DNA of 20,275 nucleotides, taken from Flavobacteriales bacterium UBA1937. Its GTDB lineage: Bacteria > Bacteroidota > Bacteroidia > Flavobacteriales > Weeksellaceae. Shown one piece after another: positions 14,215 through 20,275 of the stretch; the first letter of the stretch is position 1; every line of letters begins with the position of its first letter. The stretch covers positions 1 through 20,275 of the forward strand of contig DDFD01000027.1 in assembly GCA_002337005.1 (NCBI GenBank), in the 5' to 3' direction. The notes beneath the pieces were generated by a model that was not told the DNA's origin, did no database searches, and saw only the letters and a list, made by a program, of their open reading frames with translations. The position numbers were made by a program, and so were the translations under genes.

Positions 14215-14768
14215 TGAAATTATTTTCTCGTAAAGAATTTATTGAACTTCTAGAATGGGTTTTTGTTTTGTACGTTGCGTTTCATATGAGCGTTTACGGT
14301 GCTGCAAAATACATTCAATTCGGAGACATCAATCAGTATACACAACCTTTGAATTCATACAAAGGAATGCAATTAATGTGGGCGTTTTACGCCTATTCTA
14401 AGGCATTTGCTGTAATTGTAGGCGTTTTTGAGATTTTAGGTTCGATTTTATTAGTCTTCCCAAAAACTAGAATTTTAGGCGGATTTATTTTGACTTCTAT
14501 TCTTATAAATATTATTTTGCAAGATACTTTTTACGGAGTTCATCTTGGCGCATTAGCAGATGCAGTTCTTTATCAGATTCTAATTTTAATTATTTTTTAT
14601 TGGCATAGAAATCAAATATTACTTGCATTTTCTAATCTAAAACTTACGAATAGATTAATTCTAAAAAATCATTTTTTTAAATACATCATTACTGGAGTTT
14701 TGATTTTTATTGGGTTATATTACATTCCCAAAATTATAATCTCTATTTTTAATTTTTTCAATACTTAA
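14214..14768 (+). CDS. DoxX-like integral membrane protein
   Basis: A 184-residue membrane protein with four or five hydrophobic helices, roughly residues 13-30, 56-80, 84-104, 112-132 and 157-180. The arrangement Y-G-x-x-K in helix 1, AVIVGVFEILGSILLVFPKTRILGG in the second helix pair, and a final helical region is what I associate with the DoxX/DoxX-like superfamily, a group of four-helix proteins with mostly unknown roles in redox or envelope biology. The TAATG overlap with trpB and 10-nt gap to the phzF-like gene place it firmly in the operon. No motif links it to tryptophan. Family assignment is moderate; a plain hypothetical membrane protein is the fallback. Confidence 0.65.
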   Translation: MKLFSRKEFIELLEWVFVLYVAFHMSVYGAAKYIQFGDINQYTQPLNSYKGMQLMWAFYAYSKAFAVIVGVFEILGSILLVFPKTRILGGFILTSILINIILQDTFYGVHLGALADAVLYQILILIIFYWHRNQILLAFSNLKLTNRLILKNHFFKYIITGVLIFIGLYYIPKIIISIFNFFNT

Positions 14769-14778
14769 TTGGACTAAT

Positions 14779-15567
14779 ATGACACAAAAAATATATCAAA
14801 TAGACGCTTTTGCAGAGGAACTATTCTCGGGAAATCCTGCTGCGGTTTGTCCATTAGAAAATTGGTTACCAGACGAAACAATGCAAAAAGTAGCTGCTGA
14901 AAACAACTTAGCAGAAACCGCTTTTACCGTTCCTGTAGAAAATGGTTTTGAAATCCGTTGGTTTACACCAGAAGTTGAAGTAGATTTATGTGGTCACGCT
15001 ACCCTAGCTTCGGCATTTGTTTTAATGAATTTTGAGGGATTTTTAGGAGAAGAAATCAACTTTTTTTCTAGAAACAGCGGAACGCTTACTGTTACTAAAA
15101 ACGGAGATTTTTTAATCTTAAATTTCCCAAAAGATACGCTACAAAAAGTGGATGATTTATCAATTTTTGAAAAATGTTTTGCTTTTCAATCGATGGAAGC
15201 TTATCAAGGAAAGACAGATTATTTATTAATTTTTGAAAACGAACATCAAATTCAAAACATAGAACCGAATTTTTTTGAAATTTCTAAAATTGATGCAAGA
15301 GGAATTATTGTGAGTTCAAAATCAGAAAATTACGATTTTGTATCTAGATTTTTTGGTCCCAATTGTGGCGTAAACGAAGATCCTGTAACTGGTTCTGCAC
15401 ATACTACATTAACGCCTTTTTGGGCAGAAAACCTAGAGAAAACAAAATTAACAGCGAAACAAATTTCTAAACGTGGTGGTGTTTTGGAATGTGAATTGAA
15501 AAACGATAGAATTCTCATCAGCGGAAAATGCAAAACCTATTTAAAAGGCGAAATATTCATCAATTAA
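14779..15567 (+). CDS. PhzF-family isomerase/epimerase
   Basis: A 262-residue protein with the doubled fold of the PhzF/diaminopimelate-epimerase group. Motifs are QIDAFAEELFSGNPAAVC at the N-terminus, NNLAETAF with the catalytic-type Glu46, WFTPEVEVDLCGHATLA with His73, and NCGVNEDPVTGSAHTTL (about 197-212). True PhzF isomerises trans-2,3-dihydro-3-hydroxyanthranilate in phenazine synthesis, a compound made from chorismate. Most homologues, such as YddE/YHI9-like proteins, have unknown substrates. No other phenazine genes are present here, so phenazine production is not suggested. The position just before trpA is notable but the substrate is open. Confidence 0.9.
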   Translation: MTQKIYQIDAFAEELFSGNPAAVCPLENWLPDETMQKVAAENNLAETAFTVPVENGFEIRWFTPEVEVDLCGHATLASAFVLMNFEGFLGEEINFFSRNSGTLTVTKNGDFLILNFPKDTLQKVDDLSIFEKCFAFQSMEAYQGKTDYLLIFENEHQIQNIEPNFFEISKIDARGIIVSSKSENYDFVSRFFGPNCGVNEDPVTGSAHTTLTPFWAENLEKTKLTAKQISKRGGVLECELKNDRILISGKCKTYLKGEIFIN

Positions 15568-15568
15568 A

Positions 15569-16309
15569 ATGATTATAATGAAAAAATTAAATATATACTT
15601 TACTGCAGGAATTCCTAATTTGGAAGATACCGCAGAAATTATGAAAATCATTCAAAATTCTGGCGCAGATATGATGGAAATCGGGATGCCTTATTCTGAT
15701 CCTGTTGCAGATGGCCCCGTAATTCAAGAAGCACATGAACTGGCTCTAAAAAACGGAATGACAATCGCCAAGCTTTTTTCTCAACTGAAATCTGTAAAAG
15801 ATGAAATTAATATTCCTGTAATTTTAATGGGATACATCAACCCTGTTTTGAGTTTTGGTTTTGAAAAATTCTGTGAAGAATGTGCCAATTCAGGAGTCTC
15901 AGGATTGATTATTCCCGATTTACCTCCGATTGAATTTGAGAAAAATTATCAACCCATTTTAGAAAAATACGGATTGAATTTTACCTTTTTGGTAACGCCA
16001 GAAACTTCAGAAGAACGTATCAAATATTTAGATTCTTTGAGTTCAGGATTTCTGTACGCTGTTTCTAGTTCATCTACCACAGGAAACGAAAATAAAGAAG
16101 TCAAAAACGAAGAATATTTGAACAAACTAGCTTCCATAAACCTCAAAAATCCTGTAATGATTGGTTTTGGAATAAAAAACAAGTCTGATTTCGAACAAGT
16201 TACCGAAAAATCACAAGGCGGAATTATAGGTACTGCTTTTGTGAAAATTCTTTTAGAAAATAAAGATTGGAAAGAAAAAGCTGAAGAATTTATAAAAGCC
16301 ATCAAATAA
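15569..16309 (+). CDS. trpA: Tryptophan synthase alpha chain
   Basis: TrpA cleaves indole-3-glycerol phosphate and channels indole to TrpB. TIM barrel of 246 residues (243 if started at the second ATG, 15578, giving MKKLNIYFTAGIP, which may be the true start since it sits right at the conserved N-terminus). Catalytic Glu37 and Asp48 are in ADMMEIGMPYSDPVADGPVIQ (numbering from 15569). Phosphate-site motifs GFGIKN and GGIIGTAFVK are in place. The segment TPETSEERIKYLDSLSSGFLYAVS is family-typical. It is the last gene of the operon, one nucleotide after the phzF-like stop (or 10 nt with the later start), and is followed by a bidirectional terminator. Confidence 0.95.
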   Translation: MIIMKKLNIYFTAGIPNLEDTAEIMKIIQNSGADMMEIGMPYSDPVADGPVIQEAHELALKNGMTIAKLFSQLKSVKDEINIPVILMGYINPVLSFGFEKFCEECANSGVSGLIIPDLPPIEFEKNYQPILEKYGLNFTFLVTPETSEERIKYLDSLSSGFLYAVSSSSTTGNENKEVKNEEYLNKLASINLKNPVMIGFGIKNKSDFEQVTEKSQGGIIGTAFVKILLENKDWKEKAEEFIKAIK

Positions 16310-16311
16310 AA

Positions 16312-16336
16312 AAAACCTCGATTAAATCGAGGTTTT
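16312..16336. terminator. Bidirectional terminator between trpA and the META lipoprotein gene
   Basis: An 11-bp perfect stem (16312-16322 with 16326-16336) with a TAA loop is flanked by A residues on the left and T residues on the right. It can therefore end both the trp transcript (+) and the pheT-lipoprotein transcript (-) between two convergent genes. Confidence 0.85.
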
Positions 16337-16340
16337 ATGT

Positions 16341-16733
16341 TTATTTTCTGAATCTTAACAAAAGAAGATTATCTTTATAAAGTTCTAAATATCCGTCTTT
16401 AACCGTATATTTATTGGCTTGTTCTAGCAAATTAAAGAAATTTTGTTCTGTTTTTAGGTCATTACAAGCCATTCTGGTAGAGCCTATATTCCCTACAAGA
16501 AAAGTTCCGTTATTAGCATCTACCGTAGCTTCTGCAAAGAAATTATTGCAACCACCATTTCCAGAAATTCTTTTATCTTCAATGTTTAAAGTAGGAATTT
16601 TACTCCCAGAAACTTGATCTGCCAGAGTCCATTTTGTGTTGGTAACCACTTCTTGTTTAGAAGATTTACTAACTTGTGTAGCACAAGATGTCAATGCAAT
16701 AAAAGCAAAAAGTGCTAAGATTATATTTTTCAT
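16341..16733 (-). CDS. META-domain lipoprotein (HslJ-like)
   Basis: A 130-residue protein with a lipoprotein signal peptide: hydrophobic residues 3-14 and lipobox LTSC with the lipidated Cys17. A single META domain follows, recognised by WTLADQVSGS, the ISGNGGCNNFFAEATV core and the STRMACNDLKTEQNFFNLLEQANKYTV segment; two Cys residues (in GGCNN and MACND) are typical. META proteins resemble HslJ and are linked to envelope stress or heat-inducible functions; the precise role is unknown. The gene lies 24 nt downstream of pheT on the same strand without a terminator in between, so it is probably the second cistron of that unit, ending at the shared terminator 16312-16336. Confidence 0.88.
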   Translation of the reverse strand: MKNIILALFAFIALTSCATQVSKSSKQEVVTNTKWTLADQVSGSKIPTLNIEDKRISGNGGCNNFFAEATVDANNGTFLVGNIGSTRMACNDLKTEQNFFNLLEQANKYTVKDGYLELYKDNLLLLRFRK

Positions 16734-16757
16734 AATAATATATTTTGGTATGTTTTC

Positions 16758-19157
16758 CTAACGAAGCTCTGCATTAAATTCTTTTTTGAAGTTTTTAATC
16801 AAAGAATCCATCACAGCAGTAATATCTTTGTCTTCAAGTGTTTTTTCTTCATTTAAAAGTTCAAAACTTAATGCATAAGATTTTTTACCTTCTGGTAAAT
16901 TTTTCCCTTCATAAACATCAAATAAATTGATACTTTTAAGGTATTTAGAAGGATTTTTCTTCGCCAATTTATATAATTCTGCGTAATTTACATTTTTATC
17001 TACTAATAACGCCAAATCTCTTCTAATTTTATTAAATTTAGGTATATCTACAAATTTGAAATTCTCTTTGCTTCTTAACTTTTGTACCGTCTCTATCTCA
17101 ATTTCTGCATAGAAACAATCTTGGTCTATATCATATTCCTTCAATAATTTAGGAGAAACTTTACCTAATCTGGCCAGTGTTTTTCCTTTTGAAATAACTT
17201 CTAAAGCATCTCCAAATCTGTTGTCTTCTAAAGATATTTCTTCGGTTTCTAAATTTAATTTATCAAAAAGTACTTTTACATAAGCTTTTAACCTGTAAAA
17301 ATCTGATGCAGATTTTGGCATCAACCAATTTTCAGAATACGTTCTGCCACTGATTAAAATTGCTAATTGCTTTCTTTCTTCGTATTTTTCTTTTTTGTGA
17401 TAAATTTTTCCTAATTCAAAGAATTTAATATCTTGATTTTTTCTATTGATATTGTAAATTGTATTTTCTAAAAGACCTTCTAGCAAAGACTTTCTCATAA
17501 AAGTAAGTTCTGTACTCAGAGGATTTAACAATTTCACAGCATTGGTTTCGTCTTTTACACTGGTTAGAGAATTATTCATCACTTCATTAAAACCATTACT
17601 CTGAAGCGTTCTAGCCCAAGAGTTTTCTAGCGCATCTTGGTCATCAAAACTTAATTTAACGGGGGTAAAAGATATTTTCTGAGGTGCATCTACTTTGTTA
17701 TAACCATAAATTCTAAGAATTTCTTCTATTACATCTATCTCTCTGGTTACATCTGCTCTGTATGCAGGAACAGCCAATTCTAGACCATCTGCAATATCAT
17801 TTACAGCCTTAATTTCTAATGATTTAAGAATTTCTTTGATTTTTTCTCTATGAATTTTGACCCCTAAAATCTGATCAAGTTTAGAATATCTAAAAATGAC
17901 TTTAGCATCTTCTATTTTATTTGGATAGTGCTCTAGAAGATTTCCTACTTTTTTACCACCTGTAATTTCTTCAATTAATTTGATGGCTTGCGTAATGGTA
18001 GTTCTGGTATTGTTAGGATCTACTCCACGTTCGAAACGGAAAGATGCATCCGTATTTAAACCATGAGATTTTGCCGCCTTTCTGATGGCAACGGGATTAA
18101 AATATGCACTTTCTAAAAATATGGTTTTTGTCTCGTTTGAAACGCCACTTTCACTGCCTCCGAAAACTCCCGCAATACACATTGGCTGGTTGTTTCCATC
18201 TTTAATCATAATTTCAGAACCATTTAAAGTTCTTTCAATTCCGTCAAGTGTGTTAAATTTAGTTCCAGCTTCGTTTACCCCTACTTTTACTTTTTTACCA
18301 GAAATCTTATCCGCATCAAAAGCGTGTAAAGGCTGACCAAGACCATGTAAAATATAATTGGTGATATCTACCACATTATTAATAGGAGAAAGACCAATTG
18401 ACTTTAATCTGTCTTGAAGCCAAACTGGTGAAGGTGCTATTTTTACATTTTCTATAATGGCACCAATATATCTAGGGCACAAAGCCGAATCTTCTACCTC
18501 AAGTTCGAAACCGTGTTCGCCTTCTGTACTTACAATAGCTGTACTCATCTTTTCAAACTCAGATTTAATACCATTATTAAACAAAAATGCTTGCAAATCT
18601 CTAGCAACACCATAATGAGACATTGCGTCTGTTCTGTTCGGTGTTAAACCAATTTCATAGACCTCATCATTGGTTAAGCTAAAATATTTAGCAAAAGGTT
18701 CTCCTACTTTATAGGTTTCTTCGTCTAGAACCATTATCCCACCGTGGTCGTCAGAAAGTCCCAATTCATCTTCAGCACAAATCATTCCTTCTGAAACTTC
18801 ACCTCTAATTTTAGCTTTAGCAATTTCGAAAAAACTTCCTTTTTTGTCATATATTTTAGTGCCTACTATAGCTACAGGAACTGTTTGTCCGGCCGCAACG
18901 TTAGGTGCACCGCACACAATATTTAGAATCTTTCCTGAACCTACTTCTACCGTAGTTATTTTGAGTTTATCTGCATTAGGATGTTGTTCGCAAGTCAATA
19001 CTTTACCTACAACTATGCCTTCTAAGCTTCCTTTTACAGATTCATATTTTTCTATTCCTTCTACTTCTAGACCAATATCTGTAAGGAAAGCCCCGATTTT
19101 TTCTGAGCTTAAATCTGTTTTGATATAGTCTTTTAACCAATTGTTAGAAATTTTCAT
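16758..19157 (-). CDS. pheT: Phenylalanine--tRNA ligase beta subunit
   Basis: PheT forms the alpha2-beta2 PheRS that charges tRNA-Phe. The 799-residue length is standard. In order: an N-terminal tRNA-binding OB domain (about 40-150, with VGKVLTCEQHPNADKLKITTVEVG), the B3/B4 editing region (with LTPNRTDAMSHYGVARDLQA just before it and INNVVDITNYILHGLGQPLHAFD), the B5 domain, the catalytic-like core (GFNEVMNNSL, RKSLLEGLL, FFELGKIYH) and a C-terminal FDX-ACB anticodon-binding domain (about 705-799, KFNKIRRDLALLVD). pheS is not adjacent here. It starts with MKISNNWLKDYI, the usual N-terminus. A heptad array sits four bases upstream of the start codon, and I see no convincing promoter in the 236-nt region to dnaN. 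Confidence 0.97.
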   Translation of the reverse strand: MKISNNWLKDYIKTDLSSEKIGAFLTDIGLEVEGIEKYESVKGSLEGIVVGKVLTCEQHPNADKLKITTVEVGSGKILNIVCGAPNVAAGQTVPVAIVGTKIYDKKGSFFEIAKAKIRGEVSEGMICAEDELGLSDDHGGIMVLDEETYKVGEPFAKYFSLTNDEVYEIGLTPNRTDAMSHYGVARDLQAFLFNNGIKSEFEKMSTAIVSTEGEHGFELEVEDSALCPRYIGAIIENVKIAPSPVWLQDRLKSIGLSPINNVVDITNYILHGLGQPLHAFDADKISGKKVKVGVNEAGTKFNTLDGIERTLNGSEIMIKDGNNQPMCIAGVFGGSESGVSNETKTIFLESAYFNPVAIRKAAKSHGLNTDASFRFERGVDPNNTRTTITQAIKLIEEITGGKKVGNLLEHYPNKIEDAKVIFRYSKLDQILGVKIHREKIKEILKSLEIKAVNDIADGLELAVPAYRADVTREIDVIEEILRIYGYNKVDAPQKISFTPVKLSFDDQDALENSWARTLQSNGFNEVMNNSLTSVKDETNAVKLLNPLSTELTFMRKSLLEGLLENTIYNINRKNQDIKFFELGKIYHKKEKYEERKQLAILISGRTYSENWLMPKSASDFYRLKAYVKVLFDKLNLETEEISLEDNRFGDALEVISKGKTLARLGKVSPKLLKEYDIDQDCFYAEIEIETVQKLRSKENFKFVDIPKFNKIRRDLALLVDKNVNYAELYKLAKKNPSKYLKSINLFDVYEGKNLPEGKKSYALSFELLNEEKTLEDKDITAVMDSLIKNFKKEFNAELR

Positions 19158-19160
19158 AAT

Positions 19161-19195
19161 TTATGTCTAAAGTCTAATGTTTAAAGTCTAAAGTT
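19161..19195. repeat. Heptanucleotide array I (5 units)
   Basis: Units TTATGTC, TAAAGTC, TAATGTT, TAAAGTC, TAAAGTT directly upstream of the pheT start codon (ATG at 19157-19155, minus strand). They would lie in the 5' untranslated region of pheT. Confidence 0.78.
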
Positions 19196-19257
19196 AATTT
19201 TAAACTTTCTAAAAAAGTAAGTTGCAAATATCGTGAATTTTTGAGAGATAATGAAAT

Positions 19258-19280
19258 TTAAAAACCGTAATTTCGGTTTT
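19258..19280 (-). terminator. Possible second terminator after dnaN
   Basis: A 7-bp hairpin AAAACCG/CGGTTTT (19261-19267 with 19274-19280) is followed on the minus strand by a short T stretch. It lies downstream of the stronger terminator at 19304-19330, so it may be a backup. Confidence 0.4.
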
Positions 19281-19303
19281 GTCTAAAGCCAAATCTTTAT
19301 ATT

Positions 19304-19330
19304 TAAAAAAAGTCGGACTAAAGCCCGACT
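19304..19330 (-). terminator. Rho-independent terminator of dnaN
   Basis: On the minus strand a 6-bp GC-rich stem AGTCGG/CCGACT (19325-19330 with 19311-19316) with an 8-nt loop is followed by six T residues (19310-19305). It lies about 65 nt after the dnaN stop and separates dnaN from pheT. Confidence 0.75.
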
Positions 19331-19350
19331 CTATTGATATTTTTTTTAAT

Positions 19351-19392
19351 CTCGAAAATACAAACACGAAACTCGTATCTTGAAACTCTAAA
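19351..19392. repeat. Heptanucleotide array J (6 units, CGAAACT-like family)
   Basis: Six 7-nt units of the pattern CTCGAAA, ATACAAA, CACGAAA, CTCGTAT, CTTGAAA, CTCTAAA, ending one base before the dnaN stop codon complement (19394-19396). It is the same family as the perfect trpE array and the array at 2331-2365. Confidence 0.78.
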
Positions 19393-19393
19393 A

Positions 19394-20275
19394 TTACATT
19401 CCTATTACTGGCATAGAAAGCATTAAGATATGTTCGTTTTCGTCTAATCCATCTACTGGTTCTACAATACCTGGTCTGTTAGGTTGAGACATTTTAAGCG
19501 TAATATCATCTGCACCTAAAACAGAAAGCATTTCTGTTAAAAATTTAGAACTAAAACCAATATTAATGTCTTCGCCATTATAATTACAAGGAATTTGCAT
19601 ATCTGCTTTATTTGCAAACTCTGTATCTTCTGCATGAAGATGCAATACATTACCTGAAAGTTTAAATCTTACTTGGTTGGTAGATTTATTAGAGAAAATA
19701 GATGCTCTTCTGATGGAACTTAGCAATAAATTTCTATTGATGGTCAATACGTTCGGGTTTTCTTTTGGGATTACTGCGGTATAGTTAGGATATTTACCAT
19801 CTATTAATCTACAAATCCAGATATTTTCTCCGAAAGTAAATTTCGCCATATTTTCATTAAATTCAATCAAAACATCATCGTTTGAACTAGATAAAATATT
19901 TTTGAAAATCGACAATGGTTTTTTCGGCATTATGAACTCTACTGCTTCATCACTGGTAACGTCTGTTCTTTTGTACACTACCAATCTATGAGAATCTGTA
20001 GAAACAAAATTAGTTTCTTTTTCAGAAAATTGGAAAAGAACGCCCGTCATTACTGGTCTTAGAGAATCGTTACTGGTTGCAAAAAGCGTATTACTTAATG
20101 CGTCTGCCAATACTCCAGAAGCGATGGTTACTTTTTGAGCGGCATCAAATTCTGGTAATTCTGGATAATCTTCGGCATTATCAAGCGCCACGAAATAATT
20201 ATCTTTTTCGTCTAGTATTTCTAATAAACCACCTTCTCCACTTTCTGATTCTTTCACAGAAAAAGTAAGCGGCTG
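19394..20275 (-). CDS. dnaN: DNA polymerase III beta sliding clamp, C-terminal part (5' end outside the window)
   Basis: The frame is open from the window edge (QPLTFSVKESESGEG...) to the stop at 19394, giving 293 residues. This is most of the second and all of the third clamp domain plus part of the first; a whole clamp is about 370 residues. Recognisable parts are ILDEKDNYFVALDNAEDYPELPEF, the ATSNDSLRPVMTGVLFQF start of domain 2, VSTDSHRLVVYKR, ICRLIDGKYPNYTAVIPKE, INRNLLLSSIRRASIFSN and the C-terminal ILMLSMPVIGM, near the peptide-binding pocket. A GTG at 20257 is not the start, because the protein clearly continues upstream. DnaN is the processivity clamp for replication. Terminators at 19304-19330 and 19258-19280 follow it. 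Confidence 0.96.
   Translation of the reverse strand, partial: QPLTFSVKESESGEGGLLEILDEKDNYFVALDNAEDYPELPEFDAAQKVTIASGVLADALSNTLFATSNDSLRPVMTGVLFQFSEKETNFVSTDSHRLVVYKRTDVTSDEAVEFIMPKKPLSIFKNILSSSNDDVLIEFNENMAKFTFGENIWICRLIDGKYPNYTAVIPKENPNVLTINRNLLLSSIRRASIFSNKSTNQVRFKLSGNVLHLHAEDTEFANKADMQIPCNYNGEDINIGFSSKFLTEMLSVLGADDITLKMSQPNRPGIVEPVDGLDENEHILMLSMPVIGM

Noticed and set aside
14779..15567. Evidence for phenazine biosynthesis
   Set aside because: Only a PhzF-family homologue is present; this family is broad and no other phz gene is in the window.
19225..19232. GATATTTG on the minus strand as a pheT promoter
   Set aside because: One mismatch to the -7 consensus and no TTG at the proper distance upstream, so not called.

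Overview
The window looks like chromosomal DNA from a Flavobacteriia bacterium, most likely a Chryseobacterium/Cloacibacterium-like member of the Weeksellaceae. The evidence is strongly AT-rich DNA, A-rich translation starts without clear Shine-Dalgarno sequences, promoters of the Bacteroidetes form TTG-N19/20-TAnnTTTG, a TonB-receptor-like barrel beside a very long TPR protein, and the style of the protein families. This placement is inference from sequence character; no database search was possible.

Layout. 1-232 (-) is the start of a circularly permuted ATP-grasp gene. 407-478 (-) is tRNA-Arg(UCG), with a promoter upstream and a terminator downstream. 560-2329 (-) is a plug-less TonB-receptor-like outer-membrane barrel, and 2483-5431 (-) is a 982-residue secreted TPR protein; the two probably form one unit. 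5652-7328 (+) is an APC/CAT-type amino acid permease. 7334-7510 holds a promoter, a leader peptide with three tandem Trp codons and an attenuator. 7562-16309 (+) is a complete trp operon in the order trpE, alpha/beta hydrolase, trpG, trpD, trpC, VOC protein, trpF, trpB, DoxX-like protein, PhzF-like protein, trpA. It ends in a bidirectional terminator at 16312-16336. On the minus strand follow a META-domain lipoprotein (16341-16733), pheT (16758-19157) and the 3' part of dnaN (19394-20275). No gene-free stretch exceeds 300 bases.

How it works together. The operon supplies all chorismate-to-tryptophan steps and interleaves four non-trp genes, most with 1-4 nt overlaps or gaps of a few nucleotides. 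Transcription is predicted to be controlled by ribosome-mediated attenuation: the 3' half of the leader peptide reading frame can pair with the left arm of the terminator, giving a two-state switch read out by Trp-tRNA supply.

The most unusual signal is a set of ten short tandem arrays whose repeat unit is always 7 nt but whose sequence differs from family to family. Seven lie at gene borders or in spacers, including the 5' leader of the tRNA and the two trp intercistronic hairpins. Others lie inside coding sequence: the first codons of trpE and trpF, and two more places inside trpF. Four arrays (trpE start, trpF start, trpF middle, trpF end) are therefore translated. I consider this heptanucleotide system the best candidate here for something poorly described.
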